Source: Deinococcus sp. QL22
GTDB taxonomy: Bacteria > Deinococcota > Deinococci > Deinococcales > Deinococcaceae
Direction of reading: 5' to 3'
DNA: 64,000 bases
Assembly (NCBI RefSeq): GCF_023370075.1
Contig: NZ_CP097154.1
Location: forward strand, 62,001 to 126,000
The notes below the pieces were generated by a model, which was not told where the DNA came from, ran no database searches, and saw only the letters and a program-made list of their open reading frames with translations. How positions within the stretch are numbered: the first letter of the stretch is position 1; every line of letters begins with the position of its first letter. This document shows positions 17,794 through 26,894 of this stretch, piece by piece. A program made the translations under genes and the position numbers.

Positions 17794-18969
17794 ATGACTG
17801 CACCCTCTCCACGCGTGCTGGGCCTGATGAGCGGCACCAGCGCCGACGGCATAGACGCCGTGCTGACCGAGTTTCCCGGCTGGCCTGCACTACACGGCTT
17901 TGGCTTGGCGCAGGGGAGAGATGGGCCACCCGCGCTGTCCGAAGTTACCGGAAGAGTGCGGGTGCTGGAACACCGTTTTACGCCCTTCTCCGACGACCTG
18001 CGGGCCGCCATTCTGGCGGCTGGCCGGGACACTTCCAACTCATCTGACCTCGCCCAACTGCATTTCTGGTTGGGCGAACTGCTGGCCGAAGCCGCCGCCA
18101 AACTGTCCGACAAGGCTGACCTGATCGCCTCACATGGGCAGACGGTCATGCACATTCCGCGTGTGGATGAGGGCCGGGGCTGGATGCGGCGGGCCACCCT
18201 GCAACTGGGGGAAGCCGCCGTGATTGCCGAGCGCACCGGGAAACCTGTCATCTCCGATTTCCGTCCCGCCGACCTCGCCGCAGGAGGGCAGGCCGCGCCA
18301 CTCGTGCCGTTTGCCGACAGAATTATGTTTGCTGAAGCAGGCGTGCGGCGGGCCATTCACAATCTGGGCGGCATTTCCAACCTGACTTATTTGCCCGGAG
18401 TGGGCGAGCAAGTGCTGGCCTTCGACACTGGCCCCGCCAACGCCCTGATCGACGAAGCCGCCGCCTTAGCGGGCCAACGCTACGACGAGGGCGGGCACTT
18501 GGCAGCCAGTGGGCAGGCCGATCAAGCCTTGGTCAATCTGTGGTTGAAAGATCCCGAACTCCTGACCCCGCCGCCCAAAAGCACAGGCCGCGAGTACTGG
18601 ACACTGGCCCATCTGCCCGGCGCATCGGGCCTGTCTGTGCCCGATCTGGCAGCCACTGTCACTGCCTTTAGCGTGCAGGCTATTGCCCAGAGTTACGCGA
18701 GGTTTGTGCTGCCACACGGCCTAGACGAAATCGTGGTGGCGGGCGGCGGAGCCTTCAATCCTGTATTCATGGCGCAGTTTCGGGCGGCTCTGGCCCCCGT
18801 TCCCGTGCTGACCTTCGAGGAAAGGGGCTGGAACTCTACGGCGCGGGAAGCAGCAGCTTTTGCGGTGCTGGGCTACTACGCCGCTCAGGGCTGGCCCAAC
18901 ACTTTGCCGCGCACCACCGGGGCCAAACATGCCGTTATTGCGGGCAAACTGTCGTTGCCGCCGAGGTAA
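17794..18969 (+). CDS. anmK: anhydro-N-acetylmuramic acid kinase
   Basis: The 391-residue protein carries the AnmK hallmarks: [18 protein letters not shown] at the N-terminus (ATP phosphate loop), [34 protein letters not shown] [43 protein letters not shown] and [15 protein letters not shown]. AnmK opens the 1,6-anhydro ring of anhMurNAc and phosphorylates it, giving MurNAc-6-phosphate in the cytoplasmic peptidoglycan recycling pathway. It sits upstream of transaldolase, a MurR/RpiR-type regulator, a sugar importer and NagZ-like hexosaminidase genes, which supports this role. No MurQ etherase is present nearby. Confidence 0.93.
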   Translation: MTAPSPRVLGLMSGTSADGIDAVLTEFPGWPALHGFGLAQGRDGPPALSEVTGRVRVLEHRFTPFSDDLRAAILAAGRDTSNSSDLAQLHFWLGELLAEAAAKLSDKADLIASHGQTVMHIPRVDEGRGWMRRATLQLGEAAVIAERTGKPVISDFRPADLAAGGQAAPLVPFADRIMFAEAGVRRAIHNLGGISNLTYLPGVGEQVLAFDTGPANALIDEAAALAGQRYDEGGHLAASGQADQALVNLWLKDPELLTPPPKSTGREYWTLAHLPGASGLSVPDLAATVTAFSVQAIAQSYARFVLPHGLDEIVVAGGGAFNPVFMAQFRAALAPVPVLTFEERGWNSTAREAAAFAVLGYYAAQGWPNTLPRTTGAKHAVIAGKLSLPPR

Positions 18970-19074
18970 GCAGAAGCCAGACCGTGCGTGTGCTAACACT
19001 TAAAGTTTGCTCCAGACTCCAGGGGAGTAGCATCAGCACCGAACGACCAATCGTGCATGACCGGAGGAACAACC

Positions 19075-20010
19075 ATGAACAAACTGGAACAACTGAAAAG
19101 CATGTCTATCGTGGTGGCCGATACGGGCGACATAGAGGCCATCAAGCTGTATCAGCCCCGCGACTGCACCACCAACCCGTCCCTGATTCTGAAGGCGGCG
19201 CAATTGGTGGGCTACGGCTCTCTACTGACGGCGGCCCGCAGCAGCGTTTCGGGCAGCGAAAACGTGGACGCCGTCATTGACCGCCTGACTGTACAGATCG
19301 GCGCAGAACTGACCCGCATCGTGCCCGGCGACGTGAGCACCGAAGTGGACGCCCGGCTGTCCTTCGACAAGGACGCCATGCTGAGCCGCGCCCGTCACCT
19401 GATCGCGCTGTACGAGGGCCAGGGTGTGGGCCGCGACCGCATTCTGATCAAGCTGGCGGCCACCTGGGAAGGCATTGGGGCCGCCCAGATATTGGAGAAA
19501 GAAGGCATTCGCTGCAACCTGACTCTGATTTTTGGGCTGGAACAGGCGATTGCCTGCGCTCAGGCGGGCGCGTACCTGATTTCGCCGTTCGTGGGGCGCA
19601 TCACCGATTGGTACAAAAAGTCCACTGGAATCAAGGATTATCCCATCGACGAAGACCCCGGCGTGCAGTCTGTACGCAAGATTTACAGCCACTTCAAGGA
19701 ACAGGGGTACGCCACTGTGGTCATGGGCGCGTCGTTCCGCAGTGCCGCACAGGTGGAAGCCCTCGCCGGATGTGACCGCCTGACCGTCAGCCCGCAACTG
19801 CTGGGGGAACTGGCCGCCGATGAAGGCGTGCTGGAGCGCCAATTGCAGCCCAGCGAGGGCAAGCGCACCGAAACCGAGATCAGCGAAGCCGACTACCGCT
19901 GGAGCCTCGCAGAAAACCCGATGGCAGGCGAGAAGCTGAACGAAGGCATCCGGGGCTTTCATCAGGACACCCAGAAGTTGCGCGAGTTGCTGGCCCAGGT
20001 TCCCGCTTAA
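19075..20010 (+). CDS. tal: transaldolase
   Basis: The start is ATG 19075, seven bases after GGAGG; an upstream in-frame ATG at 19057 would place that Shine-Dalgarno inside the coding region. The 311-residue protein is the classical TalB type: KSMSIVVADTGDIEAIKLY, CTTNPSLILKAAQ (usually DATTNPSL; here the second residue is Cys), RILIKLAATWEGIGAAQILE with the Schiff-base Lys, CNLTLIFGLEQA, and SPFVGRITDWYKK. It transfers dihydroxyacetone units in the pentose phosphate pathway. It lies 105 bp after anmK and is closed by a strong terminator. Its place within an amino-sugar locus may be coincidental. Confidence 0.94.
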   Translation: MNKLEQLKSMSIVVADTGDIEAIKLYQPRDCTTNPSLILKAAQLVGYGSLLTAARSSVSGSENVDAVIDRLTVQIGAELTRIVPGDVSTEVDARLSFDKDAMLSRARHLIALYEGQGVGRDRILIKLAATWEGIGAAQILEKEGIRCNLTLIFGLEQAIACAQAGAYLISPFVGRITDWYKKSTGIKDYPIDEDPGVQSVRKIYSHFKEQGYATVVMGASFRSAAQVEALAGCDRLTVSPQLLGELAADEGVLERQLQPSEGKRTETEISEADYRWSLAENPMAGEKLNEGIRGFHQDTQKLRELLAQVPA

Positions 20011-20025
20011 ACTTCCTTCGATTCC

Positions 20026-20058
20026 AGCGCCGTTCCCGATCTGGGACGGCGCTTTTTT
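20026..20058 (+). terminator. intrinsic terminator after transaldolase
   Basis: AGCGCCGTTCCC pairs with GGGACGGCGCT (one bulged T) around a GATCT loop, followed immediately by TTTTTT. Confidence 0.9.
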
Positions 20059-20086
20059 CTGCCTCCATAGGTTCAGTCTGACAAAG

Positions 20087-20103
20087 CTGAAAATATCTTT
20101 CAG
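20087..20103. promoter_or_regulatory. palindrome 1, candidate RpiR-type operator
   Basis: CTGAAAATATCTTTCAG is an inverted repeat with 6-bp arms CTGAAA/TTTCAG. It shares its arms with the palindrome at 20279, and both lie in the 405-bp gap before the RpiR-family gene. Its function as operator is inferred. Confidence 0.5.
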
Positions 20104-20278
20104 ACCAATACATCAAGGGAGGACTTTCACAGGTTACGATCTCGACGATTCGGCCCACGTTGCTATAAATCCTATCCAAGACGCTTGGAATTGGCCTCTG
20201 CAAACTGCTTTCCAGGAGTGGGTTGAGCGTTGGCCTCCTCCCAACAGGCGCTAGATTCCCTACACAATCCCATTTCTG

Positions 20279-20293
20279 GCTGAAATTTTCAGC
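20279..20293. promoter_or_regulatory. palindrome 2, candidate RpiR-type operator
   Basis: GCTGAAATTTTCAGC has perfect 7-bp arms around one base. It ends eight bases before a TTGACA hexamer, where a bound regulator could interfere with RNA polymerase. Confidence 0.55.
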
Positions 20294-20300
20294 TTGCCAC

Positions 20301-20329
20301 TTGACATGGGTAATTATTTTTATCATGAT
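20301..20329 (+). promoter_or_regulatory. promoter of the RpiR gene (and possibly the importer operon)
   Basis: A perfect TTGACA (20301-20306) is followed after 17 bases by CATGAT (four of six consensus positions) in an AT-rich stretch. The predicted leader of about 80 bases reaches the AGGAGG before the TTG start at 20416. Confidence 0.6.
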
Positions 20330-20415
20330 GTGGTTACAACCAACACAGTTGCGCCACATCACCAGAACAGCAGTTGTCAACCTTTGTTCTCCGCCTGTTG
20401 TCAGGAGGTTACGCA

Positions 20416-21279
20416 TTGCCCACCGTTCCCCTGTCTTCTCCCGCGCCGCCCGCTGGCGTGCTGGGCCGCATCCGCCTGCAATCTTCCGCCCTCTCGCCCA
20501 GCCTGAAACGGGTTGCCGACCACGTCTCACTTGACGCCGACACCGTGATGCACCAGACGATTACCGAGTTGGCCCTGCAAGTTGGGGTAGGGGAGGCCAC
20601 CATTACGCGGCTGTGCCGCAAGTTGGGATTCGCCGGATTTCACGCTTTCAAAATCGCTCTGGCCACAGACGTGCTGGGCCGCCCACCACCGAAACCTTCT
20701 GGCCCCGGAATAGCCCAAACGCACGCGCAAGCTTTGGTTCGGCAGTGCGCCCAGACGCTGGAAGATACGGCCCATTTGCACGACCCAGCCGTGATGGACG
20801 TGGTGGCAGAGGCTCTGGCCCGTGCCCCCAGAGTAGACCTGACCGGGCAGGGCAACAGCGGTTTACTGGCCCAGTATTTCGCCCACCGCCTGATGAGATT
20901 GGGCATCACTGCCGTCGTCCACACCGATCCTCACCTTGCCGCCGTCAGTATCAGCGCCATGCCACGCGGCGGAGTCGTGATTGGCCTCAGCGGAAGCGGA
21001 AGCACCATAGACACCGTGCAGCACCTGAAATTAGCACAGTCTCACGGTCATTTCACTGTTTCGATTACCCACCGCGCCAGCAGCCCAGTCACCCGTTACG
21101 CTAGCGCCGTTTTATTCGCCTCGACCCAGGAAGACCCGCTCACCGACAGCGTTCTGGGCACACTTACTTCTCAGGCGCTGGTGCTGGAAATGCTGTACGC
21201 CGCTGTTCTGGCCCGCCGCCCCGAAAGCCACGCCATGTTGCGGGTGACCGCAGAAAGCGTGGTGGACAAGAAATATTAG
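20416..21279 (+). CDS. MurR/RpiR-family transcriptional regulator
   Basis: The start is TTG 20416, chosen because AGGAGG (20403-20408) precedes it by seven bases; the in-frame ATG at 20374 lacks a ribosome site and adds unconserved residues. The 287-residue protein has an N-terminal HTH_6 domain (TITELALQVGVGEATITRLC, RKLGFAGFHAFKIALA) and a C-terminal SIS sugar-phosphate-binding domain (LTGQGNSGLLAQYFAHRLMR, VIGLSGSGSTIDTV). Family members such as MurR sense MurNAc-6-phosphate. Its position between anmK and a sugar importer plus hexosaminidase suggests the ligand is an amino-sugar phosphate. Two palindromes upstream may be its own operators. Confidence 0.88.
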   Translation: MPTVPLSSPAPPAGVLGRIRLQSSALSPSLKRVADHVSLDADTVMHQTITELALQVGVGEATITRLCRKLGFAGFHAFKIALATDVLGRPPPKPSGPGIAQTHAQALVRQCAQTLEDTAHLHDPAVMDVVAEALARAPRVDLTGQGNSGLLAQYFAHRLMRLGITAVVHTDPHLAAVSISAMPRGGVVIGLSGSGSTIDTVQHLKLAQSHGHFTVSITHRASSPVTRYASAVLFASTQEDPLTDSVLGTLTSQALVLEMLYAAVLARRPESHAMLRVTAESVVDKKY

Positions 21280-21325
21280 ATTTCCTTCTCACTCAGGCCA
21301 CCCGGCCCATTCTCAAGGAGTCCCT

Positions 21326-22594
21326 ATGAAATACGCCCTGCGCCTGCTCACTCTCGGCCTCGCTTTCAGCGCCACTTCCGGCCACCTCAGCACCGCCGCC
21401 GCCCAGCAGCCCGTCGAAATCCAGTTTTGGACGTGGTACCTCAGCCCCAAATTCGATCCGTACATCAAGACCACCATCGCCGCCTTCGAGAAGGCCAACC
21501 CCAATATCAAGGTCAAATGGTTCGACAAGCAGGCCACGATGGTGCAGGACTTTATCGCCAGCGTGAACATGGGCGGCGCACCCGACGTGGTAAACCTGAA
21601 CATCGACGAGACCGCCAAAGCCGCCCAGAACGGCTTCCTGCGGGCAGTTGACGGCTTGACCGCGCCCGCTACCCTCAAAACCACCTTTTACCCGCAAACG
21701 CTGCGGAACTTTACGATTGGCGGCAAAGTCTACGGCTACCCCTGGTACGGCTCGTTGAATGAAGGCGTGCTGCTGTACAACCCCGATCTGCTGAAAAAAG
21801 CGGGTGTGAGAGCGCCGCGCAACATGACCGAGATGCTGAACATGGTGAAGGCCGTGAAAGATAAAACGGGCGCTTATGCGTGGGTTCCGGCCCTGAAAGA
21901 CCCCGGCGGCGCGTCGTTCCTCGGCTACTTCTTCTCCGATGGTCTGCCGATTTACAACGCCAGCGGTCAGGCGGCCTTCAACTCGCCCGCGCATATTGCC
22001 CTGCTGCAACGCTACGTCGACCTGTTTAAAGGCGGCTACCTGCCCGAAGACGCGCTAAGAAAAGAAGCCTTCCAGTTGGCAACCGAGTTGTACGCCCAGA
22101 ACAAAGTCGCCATGATCGTGGGCGGGCCGCAAGCCCTGAACCGCATCAAGGACTCCAACCCCAGCCTGTACGCCAAAACAGTGGTCACGACTGCGCCGCT
22201 GGGCAAGGCGGGCGTGCAGACCGGCACCAGCATGGGCATGGTCATTCCCACCGCCAGCAAGCACCCCGCCGAGGCTGCCAAGCTCGCTGCCTTCTTTACC
22301 AACAACGCCAACCAGATCGCTTTTGCCAAGATCGTGCCGATTGTGCCGACCACCGCCGCCGCCCAGAACGATCCTTTCTTCAAGAAAGTCAGCACCGATC
22401 CTATTGCCAAAGCCACGAGCTTGGTGGGTGCATCGGGCCGCTTTATCAATCCCGGCTTCAAGGTTCCCGGCAACAGCGACGATTTGTACAAGAACTTCAG
22501 CGACAACATAGAAGCCGCTATGCTGGGCAAGAAAACAGCGGCTCAGGCGTTGAATGATACGGTAAGCTATTGGAATACGAATATGAAGAAGTAA
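21326..22594 (+). CDS. ABC sugar importer, extracellular solute-binding protein (family 1)
   Basis: The 422-residue protein starts 8 bases after AAGGAG. It has a signal peptide (KYALRLLTLGLAFSATSG, cleavage around AAA-Q), then VEIQFWTWYLSPKFDPYI and IAAFEKANPNIKVKW, typical of family 1 carbohydrate-binding lipoproteins and secreted proteins. Further blocks are VVNLNIDETAKAAQNG, YGYPWYGSLNEGVLLYNPDL and SMGMVIPTASKHPAEAAK. Two permease genes follow, and a hairpin separates it from them. The ligand is not determinable from sequence; the neighbouring AnmK and GH3 genes suggest an amino sugar or a muropeptide-derived sugar. No ATPase gene is in the cluster, so a shared MsmX/MalK-type ATPase elsewhere is expected. 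Confidence 0.9.
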   Translation: MKYALRLLTLGLAFSATSGHLSTAAAQQPVEIQFWTWYLSPKFDPYIKTTIAAFEKANPNIKVKWFDKQATMVQDFIASVNMGGAPDVVNLNIDETAKAAQNGFLRAVDGLTAPATLKTTFYPQTLRNFTIGGKVYGYPWYGSLNEGVLLYNPDLLKKAGVRAPRNMTEMLNMVKAVKDKTGAYAWVPALKDPGGASFLGYFFSDGLPIYNASGQAAFNSPAHIALLQRYVDLFKGGYLPEDALRKEAFQLATELYAQNKVAMIVGGPQALNRIKDSNPSLYAKTVVTTAPLGKAGVQTGTSMGMVIPTASKHPAEAAKLAAFFTNNANQIAFAKIVPIVPTTAAAQNDPFFKKVSTDPIAKATSLVGASGRFINPGFKVPGNSDDLYKNFSDNIEAAMLGKKTAAQALNDTVSYWNTNMKK

Positions 22595-22635
22595 GGGTCT
22601 GGGGCAAAGAATTGACTTCTGCGCCCTAACCCCTT

Positions 22636-22664
22636 GGCCCGCCTGCCGAATAGTGGGGCGGGCC
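22636..22664 (+). terminator. intercistronic hairpin after the binding-protein gene
   Basis: GGCCCGCC (22636-22643) pairs with GGCGGGCC (22657-22664) without a U-run. Stem-loops here often protect the binding-protein mRNA or attenuate the permease genes, which would explain higher expression of the periplasmic component. Confidence 0.55.
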
Positions 22665-22743
22665 GCTGCTTGGATTGAGCGACTTTAGACAACCAGTCGT
22701 TAACTTAAATCCCGGATTTTCTCCCCCATCAAGGAGGTGTTTC

Positions 22744-23685
22744 ATGACCCGTGCCCAGCGCACCCAAACACCGCGCACCCGTTCCGATTTTTCATGGCGT
22801 GACACGCTGATGTCCTACGCATTTTTAGCCCCCGCCCTCATTCTGCTGACCCTCTTTACCTTCTATCCGCTGGCCTACGGCAGTTATCTGGGGTTCACCG
22901 AATATGGCGGGGCGCGGTTTGGGCAGGGATTGCCGCCCAAATGGATTGGCATCGAAAACTTCCGCACCCTCTTTGCCGATCCGCTGTTTCTGACTTCTCT
23001 GGGCAACAGCGTGAAATATCTGGTCGTGGTGCCCGTGTTGCAGTTGGCGTCACTGGCGGTGGCCGTGCTGGTCAACAAAAATCTGCCCGGCATGCCATTT
23101 TTCCGGGCAGCCTACTATGTGCCCGTCGTCACCAGTATTTCTCTGGCCGCCGTGATGTGGGAATGGGTCTACAACAAAGACGGCACGCTGAACTGGGTGC
23201 TGGGGGCGCTGCATCTGCTGCCGGGCGGCGCAGTCGGCTGGCTGAACGGCGAGTCCACCGCGTTCTGGGCCGTCATGCTTGTCACGTTCTGGCGCGGCTT
23301 CGGCTATTACATGGTGCTGTATCTGGCCGGACTACAGGGCATCCCCGAAGAACTGGAAGAAGCGGCGGTGCTGGACGGCGCGTCAGCGTGGCAGCGGTTC
23401 TGGCAAATCACGGTGCCGATGATGAAACCCACGATTCTGCTGTGCAGTCTGCTGTCGACCATTGCCGCCCTGCGCGTGCTGGAAGAAGTGCTGGTACTCA
23501 CCAACGGCGGCCCGCTGAACAGCACGTATACCGCCCTCATGTACGTCTATTCCAAGGCATTTCAGGGCTTCAACTTTGATTATGGGCTGGCAAGTGCGGC
23601 GGGTCTGGTGGTAGCAGTGGTGGCATTGGCCCTGTCTGTCGCTAACTTCCGCCTGTTCCGTGACAGCGATGGAGACGACAAATGA
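22744..23685 (+). CDS. ABC sugar importer, permease 1 (MalF/UgpA type)
   Basis: The start is ATG 22744, after AAGGAGGTG; an open extension to 22675 lacks such a site. The 313-residue integral membrane protein has about six hydrophobic segments, beginning SYAFLAPALILLTLFTFYPL, and carries the EAA loop EELEEAAVLDGASAWQRFWQ that contacts the ATPase. It overlaps the next permease gene by four bases (ATGA), so the pair is translationally coupled. Confidence 0.92.
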   Translation: MTRAQRTQTPRTRSDFSWRDTLMSYAFLAPALILLTLFTFYPLAYGSYLGFTEYGGARFGQGLPPKWIGIENFRTLFADPLFLTSLGNSVKYLVVVPVLQLASLAVAVLVNKNLPGMPFFRAAYYVPVVTSISLAAVMWEWVYNKDGTLNWVLGALHLLPGGAVGWLNGESTAFWAVMLVTFWRGFGYYMVLYLAGLQGIPEELEEAAVLDGASAWQRFWQITVPMMKPTILLCSLLSTIAALRVLEEVLVLTNGGPLNSTYTALMYVYSKAFQGFNFDYGLASAAGLVVAVVALALSVANFRLFRDSDGDDK

Positions 23686-24560
23686 GCGCCGTAACAAGAC
23701 CCATTGTGCAGACCGTCCCGCACCGCAGGAGCAACAAAAAGGCGCTTCGGCTGGTGCTGCGTTACGTTATGCTCACCGTCGTCCTGATCTTCGCTGTGTT
23801 CCCGTTCGTCTGGACTTTTGCGATTGCTATTACCGACAAACGCGCTGGAACCAGCATCTACGATTTCCCGGCCAGCCTGTTTCCCAAGGCCGTGACGCTG
23901 AACAATTTTCTGGAGGTTTACCGCACCTTCGAGTTGGGCAAGTACGTTTGGAACAGCATTTCTATAACGGCGCTGACGGTGGTTGGCACGTTGATCGTTT
24001 CGGCTTTGGCTGCCTATCCGCTGGCCCGCTTCCGTTTTCCGGGCCGCAATATCATCTTCGCCATCATCGTGGCGACGTTGGTGTTGCCGGGAGAAACCAC
24101 CTTTATCGTCAATACCCTGACCCTCAAAAACATGGGCCTGCTGGGGACACATCTGGGCGTGGTCATCCCCACCATCGCGGGTGCATTCGGCATTTTCCTG
24201 ATGCGGCAGGCGTTTCTGGGCGTGCCTACCGCCCTACTGGAAGCCGCGCGACTGGACGGTGCGGGCGAGATGACCATTCTGACCCGCATTATGTTGCCAT
24301 TGAGCAAGCCTTCGCTGGCCGCACTGGGCATTTTTACGCTGGTGGGCACCTGGAATGCCTACTTCTGGCCCATGCTGGTGCTGTCTGCCGCGCCCGACAA
24401 AGCGCCCCTGAGCGTAGCCGTGCTGCGTCTGAAAGGGCAATTCAACTACGATCCCTTTAACATCGCCGCCGGATCGCTGATCATGATGTTGCCCGTACTG
24501 CTGGTGTTTCTGGCGGCCCAGCGCTACTTCATGAAGGGAATGGAAGGTGCAGTTAAATAA
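23682..24560 (+). CDS. ABC sugar importer, permease 2 (MalG/UgpE type)
   Basis: The 292-residue protein has six predicted membrane segments (VVLIFAVFPFVWTFAIAIT onward) and the EAA loop PTALLEAARLDGAGEMTILTRIMLP, typical of MalG-like subunits. The start codon overlaps the stop of permease 1. The gene ends 13 bases before the GH3 hexosaminidase start, so all three are almost certainly one transcript. Confidence 0.93.
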   Translation: MSAVTRPIVQTVPHRRSNKKALRLVLRYVMLTVVLIFAVFPFVWTFAIAITDKRAGTSIYDFPASLFPKAVTLNNFLEVYRTFELGKYVWNSISITALTVVGTLIVSALAAYPLARFRFPGRNIIFAIIVATLVLPGETTFIVNTLTLKNMGLLGTHLGVVIPTIAGAFGIFLMRQAFLGVPTALLEAARLDGAGEMTILTRIMLPLSKPSLAALGIFTLVGTWNAYFWPMLVLSAAPDKAPLSVAVLRLKGQFNYDPFNIAAGSLIMMLPVLLVFLAAQRYFMKGMEGAVK

Positions 24561-24573
24561 TGGAGGCCCAGCA

Positions 24574-26067
24574 ATGACGGCTCTGCTCCCCAACCGCACC
24601 CTGATTATCGACCTGCCCGGCCCCGACCTTACCCCCGCACAGGCCCGCTTTTTGGCCCAGCACAGCTTCGGCGGTGTGTGCCTGTTTGCCCGCAATTTCA
24701 GCACGCCGCAGCGCACGGCCCAACTGGTGAAGGATATTCGGGATGCGCTGGGCCACGACGCGCTCATTGCCACCGATCAGGAGGGGGGCGCGGTGCTGCG
24801 GCGATTAGACCGTCCACACGCACCCACGCCGCAAGCTTTGGGCGTTATCGGCAGCGAGGAAGCGGCGCGGGAAGCTGGCCGAATCGCCGCACGCGGGCTG
24901 ATCGAACTGGGCATCAACTGGAATTACGCGCCCAGCTTGGATGTGAACGTGAACCCGCTGAATCCGGTGATCGGAGAGCGGGCCTTTGGCAGTGACCCTG
25001 AATTGGTGGCCCGGCTGGGTGTGGCATGGGCGCTGGGCAGTGAGGAAGAGGGCGTGCTGAGCGCCGTGAAACACTTTCCGGGGCATGGCGACACCACCCA
25101 GGACAGTCACTTGACCCTGCCCACCGTGAACAAATCCCACGCCGAACTGGAGCAGACCGAATGGCGGCCTTTCCGGGCGGCAGTGGCGGCAGGCGTGGGG
25201 AGCATCATGACCGCTCATATCGTGTACTCCGCGCTGGACGCCGTGCAGCCCGCCACCCTGTCGCCCGCCTTTCTGACCGATCTTCTCAGAACCGACTGGA
25301 AGTATGACGGCGTAGTTGTGACCGACGCCACCGACATGCACGCCATTGCAGACCGCCACCCCCACGGCGAGGCGGCTCCTCTGGCGCTGCTGGCCGGGGC
25401 CGACGCCGTGCTGAGTTGCGGGCACGGTGATCTGAACACCCACGCCGACCACGCTTTGGCACTACAGCGGGCGCTGGATGAGGGCCGATTGTCGCCCCGG
25501 CGTGTGGCACAGGCTCTAAGCCGTCTTGAACGTGTCGCCTCCCGTTTTCCCGGTACGCCACGCCCCTATTCCCTGCCTCAGCAACAGGCGGATGAAGAAC
25601 AGATTGGAGCTTGGGCCGCTCAGAGCCTCGGCTTTAGCGGCGATTGGCCCACGCTCGACCCTGCCGCACCGCTCCTCCTTATCGTCCCTGAGACCAGTGA
25701 CTTGGGCGGCCCCTACGGTGACGCGCCCAGCGGTGCAGCTCTGGCCGACGCGATCCGCCCTCACTTTCCCGCCCTGCAAGTGGGCCTGTTGCGCCGTGAC
25801 CCGGCAGAAGCTCTGGCTTTGCTGACTCAGTTTCCCACTGCCCCCATCCTGTTCGCCACCACCAACCGTTGGAGCTTAGGTGCGGCTCAGACAGCACTTC
25901 TGCCGACACTGCAAACGCGGCCCCATGTCATTCATCTGGCGCTCTGGAACCCAGAACATGCCGCCGCCCTGCCTTTTCCGGCCCTAATATCGCACGGATT
26001 CCGGCCTGCCAATTTACAGGCCGTGGCGCAGGCGCTTGCGGTCAGTCGCCCGCACGGGGCAGGGTAA
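24574..26067 (+). CDS. nagZ: GH3 beta-N-acetylhexosaminidase (NagZ-like)
   Basis: The start is ATG 24574, preceded by GGAGG. The 497-residue protein has FGGVCLFARNFSTPQRTAQL and IATDQEGGAVLRRL at the N-terminus, then AVKHFPGHGDTTQDSHLTLP, the NagZ signature whose His/Asp act as acid-base and whose KH-F-GHG binds the N-acetyl sugar, then VVVTDATDMHAI with the nucleophile Asp. NagZ removes GlcNAc from GlcNAc-anhMurNAc in the cytoplasm; no signal peptide is present, which agrees. Typical NagZ has about 340 residues, so the last 150 residues are an extra C-terminal domain, as in Gram-positive-type enzymes. The 3' end overlaps a convergent kinase pseudogene by 26 bp. Confidence 0.9.
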   Translation: MTALLPNRTLIIDLPGPDLTPAQARFLAQHSFGGVCLFARNFSTPQRTAQLVKDIRDALGHDALIATDQEGGAVLRRLDRPHAPTPQALGVIGSEEAAREAGRIAARGLIELGINWNYAPSLDVNVNPLNPVIGERAFGSDPELVARLGVAWALGSEEEGVLSAVKHFPGHGDTTQDSHLTLPTVNKSHAELEQTEWRPFRAAVAAGVGSIMTAHIVYSALDAVQPATLSPAFLTDLLRTDWKYDGVVVTDATDMHAIADRHPHGEAAPLALLAGADAVLSCGHGDLNTHADHALALQRALDEGRLSPRRVAQALSRLERVASRFPGTPRPYSLPQQQADEEQIGAWAAQSLGFSGDWPTLDPAAPLLLIVPETSDLGGPYGDAPSGAALADAIRPHFPALQVGLLRRDPAEALALLTQFPTAPILFATTNRWSLGAAQTALLPTLQTRPHVIHLALWNPEHAAALPFPALISHGFRPANLQAVAQALAVSRPHGAG

Positions 26068-26357
26068 CAAAGAAGGTCACGCCCCGGCCCTCCTCACTTT
26101 CGACCCGGATGCGGCCCCCATGCCGCCCGACGACCCGCCGAACGTTCGACAATCCCGGTCGGCCAAAATCGGTCTGACGGGGTACCGAGCGGTTAAAGAC
26201 CTCGAATAGCCGGTCTCCGACGCTGGCCGGAAAGCTGCGCCCATTATCCCAGAACCGCAGGATCACGAAGCGGTCCGGCGGCTGGGTGTCCAAGCCGATT
26301 TGCGTGTCGGGATTATCCCAAGTGTCTTCTAAGTATATCCTTGCTAAGCTTTGAGGA

Positions 26358-26894
26358 ATGACTCCTCCAGCCCGACACCTGTCGCTGAGTTCCGAAGAAG
26401 ATGCGGCCCTGCGCAAGCTCGAACTGGGGGCGGGGATCAACGTCAAAGTTCGTCTGCGAGCGAGCATTGTCCGTCTGAACGCCAGTGGGATGACCGTACC
26501 GCGCCTCGCACAGCATTTCGGGCGCAACCCACAAAGCGTTCACAATGATCTGGACCGCTATGAACAGCGTGGCATCCCCGGATTGATGGATGGCCGGTCT
26601 TCGGGGCCGCCGCGCCGGGTCACCCCAGAGATGGACCAGTACCTTCAGGAGCGACTGGCTGAGCAACGGCTCTGGAACAGCGACCTCTTAGCCGAAGCGC
26701 TCCAGGAGCGCTTCGGCATCACGGTCAGTCGAGACGCGATCCGCGTCCGACTCCTGGCGCTGGGCTATTCGTGGAAGCGGGGACGCTACGCCCCGGGTCA
26801 GGTGCCTGACCCAGATGTCATTCATGAGCATCAAGCGTCGATCGAGACGCTAAAAAAGGGGCATTGGATGGCAAACTCACCCTCAAGTTTTTAG
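26358..26894 (+). CDS. IS630 element 4 transposase, N-terminal frame (orfA)
   Basis: The 178-residue frame begins MTPPARHLSLSSEEDAALRK. It has the helix-turn-helix NASGMTVPRLAQHFGRNPQS and ends shortly after IETLKKGHW. At 26852-26858 the message reads A AAA AAG in the zero frame, the most efficient bacterial -1 slippery heptamer. Slippage there fuses this DNA-binding part to the catalytic frame. Confidence 0.88.
   Translation: MTPPARHLSLSSEEDAALRKLELGAGINVKVRLRASIVRLNASGMTVPRLAQHFGRNPQSVHNDLDRYEQRGIPGLMDGRSSGPPRRVTPEMDQYLQERLAEQRLWNSDLLAEALQERFGITVSRDAIRVRLLALGYSWKRGRYAPGQVPDPDVIHEHQASIETLKKGHWMANSPSSF
26852..26858 (+). promoter_or_regulatory. -1 programmed frameshift heptamer A AAA AAG
   Basis: The codons are CTA AAA AAG GGG in orfA. 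Sliding one base back on AAA AAG enters the orfB frame at GALDGKLTLKFLDQTG, keeping the first catalytic Asp. The heptamer matches the dnaX-type slippery site exactly. Confidence 0.8.
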
